64,000 nt of DNA from JAJYSO01 sp964579505. GTDB lineage: Bacteria > Bacteroidota > Bacteroidia > Flavobacteriales > Flavobacteriaceae. The notes under the pieces are model-generated. The model searched no databases. It had not been told where the DNA came from and saw only the letters and a program-made list of their open reading frames with translations. This document shows positions 33,929 to 41,033 of this stretch, in pieces. The translations under genes and the position numbers were made by a program. The first letter of the stretch is position 1, and every line of letters begins with the position of its first letter. The stretch is taken from contig CAZOGC010000004.1 in assembly GCA_964579505.1 (NCBI GenBank), positions 150,026-214,025 of the forward strand, in the 5' to 3' direction.

Positions 33929-34029
33929 CGGCATAAGTGTGTATATTTAGTCCGATTTATTTTAATTTAACGAGCAGGTTTAAATCATCGGTAAATCATT
34001 TTAATTTCATTCTAAACTCATAGTATCTT

Positions 34030-35874
34030 ATGTACAAAAAAATAACTACTTTAATTATAACTTTTCTTGTTTTATGGTGTGTGTTTCCGCAGCAATCGGT
34101 TGCGCAAAAGACTACTTTTACCTTAGGAGATAGCACTTTTTTACTCAATGGAAAACCTTTTCAGATTATCTCAGGCGAATTGCATTATAGTCGAATTCCG
34201 GAAGCGTATTGGAGAGACCGGCTGCATAAAGCAAAAGCTATGGGGTTAAACGCGGTGAGTATTTATATGATGTGGAATATGCACGAGCCCAAGCGCGGAG
34301 AATGGGATTTTTCGGGGCGTGAAGATGTGCGTCATTTTGTAAAACTGGCGCAAGAGGAGGGGGTGTATGTTATTTTGCGTCCCGGGCCATATGTCTGTGC
34401 AGAATGGGATTTTGGCGGTTTTCCGTGGTGGTTGCTAAAAGACGAAACTATAAAAGTGCGCACGAGCGATCCGAAATTTATGAAACCGGCTCGACAGTAT
34501 TTATTGCGAGTAGGAAAAGAGTTAGCAGATTTGCAAATTACGAATGGCGGTCCTATTATTATGGTTCAGGTTGAAAATGAATACGGCTCTTTTGGTCATG
34601 ATTTAGCGTATGAGCGCCAGATTGAAAAAGATTTAAAAGATGCCGGGTTTAACGTACCTTTTTTTACAGCTGACGGGGCTGGAGAAGGATATTTTAAAAA
34701 TGCGGTATTGCCGGGTGTCCTTCCCGGAGGAAATGGCTCACCCAAACCGGAAGATTTTAAGAAACTGGTAAACAAATATCACCATGGTAAAGGCCCTTAC
34801 TTTGTGCCTGAACTTTATCCCGGGTGGTTAGACCATTGGGGAGAAAAATTTCAACGTGTTTCTACTCAAGGCGTGATTAAAAATGTAAAAAGGTTACTGG
34901 ATGCCGGTGTTTCTTTAAATTTATACATGTTTCACGGAGGTACTAATTTTGCCTTTATGAATGGCGCTAACTACACCCAAAGTCGCCCTATTCAGCCAGA
35001 TTTAACCAGCTATGATTACGATGCTCCGTTGAGTGAAGCAGGGGTACCTACCCAAAAATATAAAGCGTTGCGAAACTTGTTGAAAAACTATTTACCAAAA
35101 GGAGAAAAATTACCTCCTATCCCTGAAACGCCCCATTTTATCAATATTCCTACGATTCGGTTAACCCAAGCTGCTGCGTTGTTTGATAACTTGCCCCAAC
35201 CGGTTGTATCCGATTCTTTATTAACCATGGAAGAACTTAACCAGGGATATGGATATGTACTGTATCGTACGGTTTTTAAAAAGAATGAAAAAGGAGCGTT
35301 GCACATAAAAGGGTTGCGCGATTTTGCGCAGGTTTTTATTAATGGCAAACGCGTAGGCACGCTCAACCGAATGTTTAAGCAAAAAGAATTGCCTGTAAAA
35401 GTAAAAAAAGGCGATCGATTGGCCATTTTGGTTGAAAATTTAGGGCGTATCAATTATGGTCGTGGGTTGATGTATAATCGTAAAGGAATTATTGGTGAAG
35501 TACAGTTTAATGGAAAAACACTTTCTGATTGGAAAATGTACTGTCTTCCGTTTAAGAACACCCAATCTTTTCAGTTTACTGAAAATACAGGTAAACTCAC
35601 CTCGCCGGTTGTTTATAAAGGTACTTTTTGGCTAGATAAGACGGGTGATACTTTTTTAGATATGCGTCAATTTGGAAAGGGGGTTGTATTTGTAAACGGT
35701 CATAATTTGGGGCGTTATTGGGAAATGGGTCCTCAACAAACATTGTATTTACCGAGGCCTTGGCTGAAAGAAGGGGAAAATACAATTGTAATTTTTGAAC
35801 AGCTTAAGAATGGATTGTATCAGGTTTCAGCAATTAATCATTCTATATTAGATGATTTGCAGGCTAAAAAATAA
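34030..35874 (+). CDS. Secreted GH35 beta-galactosidase
   Basis: A 614-residue glycoside hydrolase of family 35, with a signal peptide (ITTLIITFLVLWCVFPQQSVA). The catalytic (beta/alpha)8 barrel occupies about 30-350. The family start is FLLNGKPFQIISGELHYSRI, and MMWNMHEPKRGEWDFSG is present. The acid/base Glu is in QVENEYGSFG near residue 184 and the nucleophile Glu in VPELYPGWLDHWG near 261. The C-terminal jelly-roll domains (about 400-600) contain ARDF-like GLRDFAQVFINGKRVG and VFVNGHNLGRYWE. It removes terminal beta-galactosyl residues from oligosaccharides in the periplasm or outside. It is monocistronic with no polysaccharide-utilisation SusCD pair next to it. Confidence 0.94.
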   Translation: MYKKITTLIITFLVLWCVFPQQSVAQKTTFTLGDSTFLLNGKPFQIISGELHYSRIPEAYWRDRLHKAKAMGLNAVSIYMMWNMHEPKRGEWDFSGREDVRHFVKLAQEEGVYVILRPGPYVCAEWDFGGFPWWLLKDETIKVRTSDPKFMKPARQYLLRVGKELADLQITNGGPIIMVQVENEYGSFGHDLAYERQIEKDLKDAGFNVPFFTADGAGEGYFKNAVLPGVLPGGNGSPKPEDFKKLVNKYHHGKGPYFVPELYPGWLDHWGEKFQRVSTQGVIKNVKRLLDAGVSLNLYMFHGGTNFAFMNGANYTQSRPIQPDLTSYDYDAPLSEAGVPTQKYKALRNLLKNYLPKGEKLPPIPETPHFINIPTIRLTQAAALFDNLPQPVVSDSLLTMEELNQGYGYVLYRTVFKKNEKGALHIKGLRDFAQVFINGKRVGTLNRMFKQKELPVKVKKGDRLAILVENLGRINYGRGLMYNRKGIIGEVQFNGKTLSDWKMYCLPFKNTQSFQFTENTGKLTSPVVYKGTFWLDKTGDTFLDMRQFGKGVVFVNGHNLGRYWEMGPQQTLYLPRPWLKEGENTIVIFEQLKNGLYQVSAINHSILDDLQAKK

Positions 35875-35887
35875 AAAACAACCGCTG

Positions 35888-36325
35888 TTATTTTAGATAA
35901 AGGCATTTGCGCTGATAATCAATTACGGCGCGTCCTTTTTCTAGAATATCGGCACCAATAATACCGTGCACTACGCCCACTTCATGTTCGCTTAATGCTT
36001 GGTTAATATGGCTCATGTCAAACAAAACCAGGTCTATTTTGTGGTGTTTCCATTGGCCAATTTGCACGGTATTGTTCATAGAAACACGGGTAATCATATC
36101 AGAAGCCCCGGCTCCGGCAGCAATAATGTCGCTGTCTTCAGAAAATAAATTAAAATGGTTGGCTTCTTCGTTACCAATACAAGAATTAGATGCGCCGGTA
36201 TCTAAGATAAAATCGCCTTCTACCCCATTTATACAGGCCTTTATGCCTAAATGATTGGTTAAAGTGGTAGATAGTTTGATGCGATGGTATTTTTTTTCTA
36301 ATAAAAACTGACGTAAACTCGGCAT
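35888..36325 (-). CDS. Retropepsin-like aspartic protease
   Basis: A 145-residue clan AA aspartic protease-like protein. The single catalytic motif FILDTGASNSCIG has Asp at residue 42. The flap and second hydrophobic region VVHGIIGADILEKGRAVIDY give the hydrophobic-hydrophobic-Gly-x-D signature of retropepsins. One monomer has half an active site, so it should work as a dimer. There is no signal peptide. It is a common small gene in Flavobacteriia and its target is unknown. It has its own promoter, divergent from tatD. Confidence 0.88.
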   Translation of the reverse strand: MPSLRQFLLEKKYHRIKLSTTLTNHLGIKACINGVEGDFILDTGASNSCIGNEEANHFNLFSEDSDIIAAGAGASDMITRVSMNNTVQIGQWKHHKIDLVLFDMSHINQALSEHEVGVVHGIIGADILEKGRAVIDYQRKCLYLK

Positions 36326-36339
36326 TCGTATTTTTGCGA

Positions 36340-36347
36340 CAAAGATA
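36340..36347 (-). promoter_or_regulatory. -7 promoter element for the aspartic protease gene
   Basis: The minus-strand reading is TATCTTTG, 14 nt before the start codon, implying a leader of about 8 nt. Confidence 0.6.
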
Positions 36348-36363
36348 ATTGAAGAATTTCATT

Positions 36364-36371
36364 TAATTTTG
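36364..36371 (+). promoter_or_regulatory. -7 promoter element for tatD-ansA
   Basis: TAATTTTG, a perfect TAnnTTTG match 40 nt before the tatD start. It is back to back with the promoter of the aspartic protease gene. Confidence 0.6.
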
Positions 36372-36411
36372 CAATTCTGCAAATGGATTACCCTTATTTA
36401 AATATTGCGGC

Positions 36412-37185
36412 ATGACTTTTATAGAAACACATACCCATCTTTATAGCGAAGAATTTGATGCAGATAGAGAGGCGGTGGTTGAACGAGCATTAGCTATAGG
36501 AATTGATAAATTTTTCTTGCCGGCCATAGATTCAGCCTATACGAAACGCATGTATGCTTTTGAAAAGGCTTATCCGAAGCACACCTATCTGATGACCGGA
36601 TTGCATCCGGTTTCTGTAGCAGAAAAAGATTATAAAAAAGAACTGGCTTGGGTTGAAAAAGCGCTAAACGAACGAAAATTTTATGCCATAGGAGAGATCG
36701 GCATCGATTTGCATTGGCATCCGGAAAGTCTTGCCGAGCAACAAGACGCTTTTCGTACACAGATACGTTGGGCCAAAGAGCGCGCATTGCCCATTGTTAT
36801 TCATTGTAGAGATGCTTTTGATGAAGTTTTTGAAATCTTAGAAGCGGAAAAAGGAGCTGATTTGTGGGGAATTTTTCATTGTTTTACCGGAAATTTAGCA
36901 CAAGCAAAACAAGCTGTTTCTCTAGGAATGAAGTTAGGAATTGGTGGAGTAGTGACTTTTAAGAATGGAAAAATAGACCGATTTTTACAAGAAATCCCAC
37001 TACAAGAAATTGTGTTAGAAACAGATTCGCCATATTTGGCTCCTACTCCTTACCGAGGCAAACGCAATGAGAGCAGTTATTTATTACAAGTAGCTGAAAA
37101 ATTGGCTTCTGTGTATGCGGTAGGATTAGATGAAATAGCGCAACAAACCACCCATAATGCCGAAGTTGTTTTTAAACTGAAATAA
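36412..37185 (+). CDS. tatD: TatD family metal-dependent hydrolase
   Basis: A 257-residue TatD-type DNase or amidohydrolase-fold hydrolase. The metal ligands are in order: IETHTHLY (two His near residues 5-7), IGEIGIDLHW (Glu near 92), VIHCRDAF (His near 127), FHCFTGN (His near 152) and ETDSPYLAP (Asp near 203). The C-terminal SPYLAPTPYRGKRNE is the family signature. TatD proteins are 3'-5' exonucleases linked to DNA repair and RNA quality control. It is first in a likely two-gene operon with asparaginase (53-nt gap). Confidence 0.96.
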   Translation: MTFIETHTHLYSEEFDADREAVVERALAIGIDKFFLPAIDSAYTKRMYAFEKAYPKHTYLMTGLHPVSVAEKDYKKELAWVEKALNERKFYAIGEIGIDLHWHPESLAEQQDAFRTQIRWAKERALPIVIHCRDAFDEVFEILEAEKGADLWGIFHCFTGNLAQAKQAVSLGMKLGIGGVVTFKNGKIDRFLQEIPLQEIVLETDSPYLAPTPYRGKRNESSYLLQVAEKLASVYAVGLDEIAQQTTHNAEVVFKLK

Positions 37186-37238
37186 AATACGTTTTTGGCA
37201 GATTTAAATTTTTACTAGTGGCTAAATAAAAAATTACT

Positions 37239-38267
37239 ATGACAGAACGTGCTCGTATCTTACTCTTTTATACCGGCGGTACAATTGGTATGATTAAAGA
37301 CTTTGAAACCGGAGCTTTAAAAGCTTTTGATTTTGATGACTTGCTGAAACATGTACCCGAATTAAAGTTGCTAGAGCACGAGATAGATACGTATAGTTTT
37401 GATGAACCCATAGACTCATCAAACATAAACCCAATACATTTGGCTCGTATTGCGTCGGTTATAGAAAAAAATTATGAGCACTATGATGGGTTTGTTATTT
37501 TGCATGGAAGCGATACGATGGCGTATTCGGCTTCGGCATTGAGTTTTATGTTAGAAAATTTAGCTAAGCCGGTTATTTTTACAGGATCTCAATTACCTAT
37601 AGGGGATTTGCGAACCGATGCAAAAGAAAATTTGATTACAGCTATTCAACTGGCAGGATTACGTCATGACGGAAAAATGGTTATAACAGAAGTAGGGCTT
37701 TATTTTGAGTATAAACTGTATAGAGGGAACCGAAGTACTAAGATTAACTCAGAACATTTTAGAGCCTTTGCTTCGCCTAATTATCCTCCGTTAGCTGTCT
37801 CTGGTGTTAATTTAAAAGTAGATTATGCTTTGTTGAAGAAAGCCAATCAGAAGAAAAACTTAGAAGTACACCAGACGCTAAACGATAATATTGCAATTTT
37901 AAAGCTCTTTCCGGGGATTAATAAACAAGTAGTAGCTGCTTTTTTTGCGGCAGAGGGGTTGCAAGGAGTAATTTTAGAAACTTTTGGCTCCGGAAATGCC
38001 AGTATGGAAATGTGGTTTATCAACGCGTTAAAAGCAGCCATAAAAAAAGGTATTTATATAGCCAATATAACCCAATGCCAAGGCGGAAGTGTGGCCATGG
38101 GGCATTATGAGACGAGTACCCGTTTAAAAGAAATTGGACTTATATCGGGAAAAGATCTTACTACAGAAGCAGCTGTGGCCAAAATGATGTATTTACTGAC
38201 CTTAGATTTATCGCCTAAAGTGTTTAAAACATTGTTTGAAACCTCGCTAAGAGGAGAGATGGCATAA
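37239..38267 (+). CDS. ansA: Type I L-asparaginase
   Basis: A 342-residue cytoplasmic asparaginase that hydrolyses L-asparagine to aspartate and ammonia. The first catalytic Thr is in LLFYTGGTIGMIKD at the N terminus. The second Thr with its Asp is in ILHGSDTMAYSASALSFM near residue 90, and the catalytic Lys in TDAKEN follows near 130. No signal peptide is seen, which fits the type I (AnsA) class. The C-terminal allosteric domain begins near 215. It probably forms an operon with tatD. It is followed by tRNA-Ser after 66 nt. Confidence 0.95.
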   Translation: MTERARILLFYTGGTIGMIKDFETGALKAFDFDDLLKHVPELKLLEHEIDTYSFDEPIDSSNINPIHLARIASVIEKNYEHYDGFVILHGSDTMAYSASALSFMLENLAKPVIFTGSQLPIGDLRTDAKENLITAIQLAGLRHDGKMVITEVGLYFEYKLYRGNRSTKINSEHFRAFASPNYPPLAVSGVNLKVDYALLKKANQKKNLEVHQTLNDNIAILKLFPGINKQVVAAFFAAEGLQGVILETFGSGNASMEMWFINALKAAIKKGIYIANITQCQGGSVAMGHYETSTRLKEIGLISGKDLTTEAAVAKMMYLLTLDLSPKVFKTLFETSLRGEMA

Positions 38268-38333
38268 AAACAATGTTTTTTCTTTGATAGATTGCCCATT
38301 TTTTCCTTATTTCGCAGGCAAATTAAAATAATT

Positions 38334-38421
38334 AGAGAGGTGGCCGAGTGGTCGAAGGCGCACGCCTGGAAAGTGTGTATACGTCACAAGCGTATCGAGG
38401 GTTCGAATCCCTTCCTCTCTG
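38334..38421 (+). tRNA. tRNA-Ser (anticodon GGA)
   Basis: The acceptor stem is AGAGAGG/CCTCTCT with G discriminator at 38421. The anticodon arm CACGC-CTGGAAA-GTGTG gives GGA. A long variable arm (TATACGTCACAAGCGTATC) marks class II. It is 88 nt long and CCA is not encoded. Confidence 0.96.
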
Positions 38422-38425
38422 CAAC

Positions 38426-38453
38426 AAAATCTACAGCCGGGGTTGTAGATTTT
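38426..38453 (+). terminator. Terminator of tRNA-Ser(GGA)
   Basis: AAAATCTACA pairs perfectly with TGTAGATTTT over 10 bp with more T residues following, 4 nt after the tRNA. Confidence 0.9.
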
Positions 38454-38480
38454 TTATTTTCAGGCTGCGTTGAAAATTTA

Positions 38481-38815
38481 TTTTCAAAAGGAGACTGAAA
38501 ATAAAAAACAGACCGCAAGGCGGTTTAGATTTTGATTGCGATTTCCCTACTTTGGGATCAGCGAAGCTAATCCCGAAACCTATTTTCAAAAGGAGACTGA
38601 AAATAAAAAACAGACCGCAAGGCGGTTTAGATTTTNNNNNNNNNNNNNNNNNNNNNNNNNNNNNNNNNNNNNNNNNNNNNNNNNNNNNNNNNNNNNNNNN
38701 NNNNNNNNNNNNNNNNNNNNNNNNNNNNNNNNNNNGATCAGCGAAGCTAATCCCGAAACCTATTTTCAAAAGGAGACTGAAAATAAAAAATAAACCGCAA
38801 GGATTGTCAGCGGTT
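38481..38815 (+). repeat. 102-bp hairpin-rich tandem repeat downstream of tRNA-Ser, interrupted by an assembly gap
   Basis: The unit starts at TTTTCAAAAGGAGACTG (38481) and recurs at 38583, a period of 102 bp. A third copy starts at 38763 after the gap and diverges at its end. Each unit holds three potential hairpins: TATTTTC/GAAAATA, ACCGC-AAG-GCGGT, and an imperfect GGGATCAGC-GAA-GCTAATCCC. Since 102 is a multiple of three, frames stay open on both strands, but I do not regard any as a gene. The true copy number is unknown because of the run of N. Confidence 0.9.
38636..38735. other. Assembly gap of exactly 100 N inside the tandem repeat
   Basis: The run is exactly 100 N, a common placeholder length. 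From the repeat period, the missing sequence should be 22 bp plus a multiple of 102 bp. Confidence 0.95.
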
Positions 38816-38863
38816 TCTGGTAATACATAAATTAAGAATATTTTAATAGTCGAAAAAATTGGG

Positions 38864-38871
38864 TATATTTG
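38864..38871 (+). promoter_or_regulatory. -7 promoter element for the AT-rich lipoprotein gene
   Basis: TATATTTG lies 33 nt before the ATG at 38905. The alternative TTG start at 38869 is inside the box and can be excluded. Confidence 0.6.
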
Positions 38872-38904
38872 AGAGTTGGCATAAAATTAATCAATATAAA
38901 TTAT

Positions 38905-39273
38905 ATGTTTTTAAAAACTAGTCACTATTACTTCATATTTATTGCTCTATTCGTATTAACTTTTACCTGCTATTCTTGTCACACAACTCGTAAAGAGGCA
39001 ATGAATCATTTTGTCAAAGGGAAAATAGTTTCGATTGATACTTCAGCTAATAATGATAAAAGAAACAGTTTTGTTATACAGTTAGATTCTTCAAATAAAA
39101 AGGCAGTAGTTATAATAGGTGATAAGCTTATGCTATCTCCAAAACTACAGCAATTAAAAAAAAGGCAATATATCAAAATAAAAGGCTATAAAATTAAATA
39201 TATAGATTATGGAAAAGAAAACAAACATGCGGCAAATACGTATATTATTGACCAATTAAATATCATGAAATAA
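38905..39273 (+). CDS. Small lipoprotein, unknown function
   Basis: A 122-residue protein with a lipoprotein signal: YYFIFIALFVLTFTC, then a lipobox ending CYSC, so acylation at Cys27 is likely. The rest is a small domain with the strand pattern VKGKIVSIDT, NSFVIQLDS, AVVIIGDKLML and QYIKIKGYKIKYI, which could be an OB-like or SH3-like barrel. It is more AT-rich than core genes nearby and lies between the tRNA-Ser repeat and a gene remnant. I do not recognise the family. A perfect -7 box supports it as an expressed gene. Confidence 0.6.
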   Translation: MFLKTSHYYFIFIALFVLTFTCYSCHTTRKEAMNHFVKGKIVSIDTSANNDKRNSFVIQLDSSNKKAVVIIGDKLMLSPKLQQLKKRQYIKIKGYKIKYIDYGKENKHAANTYIIDQLNIMK

Positions 39274-39282
39274 GTAAGATAG

Positions 39283-39438
39283 ATAATTTTAATATTATAC
39301 CAAACCTTAAAAGAGAATTTAGAAATTGGGAATATTGATTTAAATAAAATTCCACATAAAGTAGATTTGATATTACCTTTGTATTATTACCCAGCCGGAA
39401 AAGAATGCCCAAGTTTTATTTCAAGATTCGATTTATAA
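39283..39438 (+). pseudogene. Remnant of an unidentified gene (3' end only)
   Basis: A frame without a start codon runs from just after a TAG at 39280 to a TAA at 39436. It reads as convincing protein (for example NLEIGNIDLNKIPHKVDLIL and YYYPAGKECPSFISRFDL) of 51 residues. It looks like the C terminus of a decayed gene. I cannot name the family. Confidence 0.4.
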
Positions 39439-39469
39439 AATACTGCGCGTAAAAACGGCTTGATGCAGC

Positions 39470-39496
39470 CCACCTGCCGAACGAGCAGGTTTAAAA
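39470..39496. repeat. Dispersed hairpin with the 16-mer AACGAGCAGGTTTAAA
   Basis: ACCTGC/GCAGGT forms a 6-bp stem around CGAACGA. Its right half, AACGAGCAGGTTTAAA (39480-39495), occurs identically at 33969-33984, upstream of the GH35 gene. It looks like a copy of a short dispersed element. The rest of 39497-39687 holds nothing I can identify. Confidence 0.45.
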
Positions 39497-39687
39497 CTTA
39501 AAAACAACTTTTTTATAGCCCGTGTATTAATACGTCAGCTACGGAAAACAAGACGCAAATTGAACGATTGATTATACCTATGGGTATAGGACTATGACAA
39601 GGAGACCGGGATACTAATTTTCTCAATAAAGCAATCTCTTTTTTTGTTTTACAGACATAACCGTAAATTGCGGTGTAAAACTAGGAT

Positions 39688-40428
39688 ATGAAAAAATGGT
39701 GTTTTTGGGGCGTTTTTATGATGGGGGTGCTGATTTGTGCGCCTTCTTTTGGGCAGACGGTAAAAAAACCGGCACAAAAGCCACTAGATTCTATTACGGT
39801 AGGGCATAAAGGAGCTGACGTGCACTATAGAGAAGACCAGTTTTATGTGTCTCTTACCTTTAACTTGCTCAGCAATATGCCTTCAGGGGTAAAACAATCG
39901 GGTTTTTCTGGAGGTATACATGCCGGATTTATCAGAGATATCCCCTTAAATAAACGAAGAAATGTAGCCTTAGGTATAGGTCTAGGGTGGTCTATTAACT
40001 CTTTTAGATCAAATTTATTAATCAGTAGAACGCAGACCGGTACGCCTATTTTTCAGGTGCTCGACCCAAATGATTTTGACTATGATTTAAACAGCTATGC
40101 TACCCAATTAATAGAAATTCCTATTCAGTTTAGATGGCGAACTTCTAGTCCTACTACTTATAAATTTTGGCGAATTTACACCGGCTTTAGATTGGGATAT
40201 ATGTACCGTTTTCGCTCTAATTTTAAGCAACCGGGCAATCATATTTCCCTAACCGATGTTGAAGGATTAAACCGACTGCGTTACGGATTGACGTTTACTT
40301 TTGGGTATAACACCTTTAATTTTACGGTTTACTATAGTTTAAATCCATTTTTTGACGCACATACTGTTGATGGGCAAGATGTAGGGCTCTCTACTTTTAA
40401 AGTAGGGTTAATGTTCTACATTTTGTAG
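39688..40428 (+). CDS. PorT-family outer-membrane beta-barrel protein
   Basis: A 246-residue outer-membrane protein. The signal peptide (KKWCFWGVFMMGVLICAPSF, cleavage after FGQ) is followed by a region of about 220 residues that alternates as an eight-strand barrel. Motifs typical of the PorT/outer-membrane-barrel family include ATQLIEIPIQFRWR, FWRIYTGFRLGYMYRF, RYGLTFTFGYNTFNF and a terminal KVGLMFYIL with the aromatic ending needed for barrel assembly. PorT-family proteins take part in type IX secretion in some Bacteroidota. Whether this is the T9SS PorT itself or a paralogue I cannot tell. Its end overlaps the convergent membrane gene by 13 nt. Confidence 0.85.
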   Translation: MKKWCFWGVFMMGVLICAPSFGQTVKKPAQKPLDSITVGHKGADVHYREDQFYVSLTFNLLSNMPSGVKQSGFSGGIHAGFIRDIPLNKRRNVALGIGLGWSINSFRSNLLISRTQTGTPIFQVLDPNDFDYDLNSYATQLIEIPIQFRWRTSSPTTYKFWRIYTGFRLGYMYRFRSNFKQPGNHISLTDVEGLNRLRYGLTFTFGYNTFNFTVYYSLNPFFDAHTVDGQDVGLSTFKVGLMFYIL

Positions 40429-41033
40429 TGCACAATAATTGTAAAAAAGAAGAGAAGTTGGGGGAGTAGCCCGACAACTAAGCCGCGTATAATTTCAGGT
40501 GAAGTAATTTCCTTTTCCATTAATTGGGCAGTAGTTGCCCAGCCTAAACTAAAGACAATCAGTGCTATTAACCAGAGTAGGTTTAAGTTGTACAGTAGAC
40601 TTAGCCCAATAATAAACCCTAAAAAAGCTGCCGCAGCCGCTACGTGCAGGTTTACTTGTAACTTGATAAAACTCAGAAAAAAAACGGTGATGATTGAAAA
40701 AAGTATACCGGTAAAAAAGTAAATCAATTCCGGAAGCTTATCGCCTAAAATAAAATTGTTAATAACCACTACAAATACGGCCATGCATACCAAAAATAGG
40801 CGTTTGGCTTTTAGTGAAGAGAGTGGCAGAGGACGTGTTATTTTGCCGTTTTTAGAAGAAACCACCAGCATAAGTGGAATAAAAAGACTCAATACAATAA
40901 TAGCCAATAGCTTGGCTTTTATAATAGAAACCGGAAAGTAACGCGGCGTAATTAAAAAATATGAAAGCGCGCCTAAAAAAGGTATCCACAGTGGATAAAA
41001 AATATAGGTTCCCGATTTTAAAAGGTACTTCAT
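40416..41033 (-). CDS. Conserved multi-pass membrane protein, unknown function
   Basis: A 205-residue inner-membrane protein with about six hydrophobic segments (near 12-30, 42-60, 82-98, 105-125, 128-165 as two helices, and 185-202). The layout resembles PAP2-like phosphatase relatives but the phosphatase motifs are not seen, so I make no functional call. The start codon at 41031-41033 directly abuts the rpoN stop, so the gene is co-translated with rpoN and possibly asnS. Its 3' end overlaps the porT-like gene on the other strand. Confidence 0.8.
   Translation of the reverse strand: MKYLLKSGTYIFYPLWIPFLGALSYFLITPRYFPVSIIKAKLLAIIVLSLFIPLMLVVSSKNGKITRPLPLSSLKAKRLFLVCMAVFVVVINNFILGDKLPELIYFFTGILFSIITVFFLSFIKLQVNLHVAAAAAFLGFIIGLSLLYNLNLLWLIALIVFSLGWATTAQLMEKEITSPEIIRGLVVGLLPQLLFFFTIIVHYKM

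Noticed and set aside
38481..38815. CRISPR array
   Set aside because: The units are contiguous 102-bp copies without variable spacers, and no cas genes are present.
38431..38830. Open frames on both strands through the 102-bp repeat
   Set aside because: They stay open only because the period is a multiple of three. Hairpin structure and opposite overlapping frames speak against coding, and they also cross the N gap.
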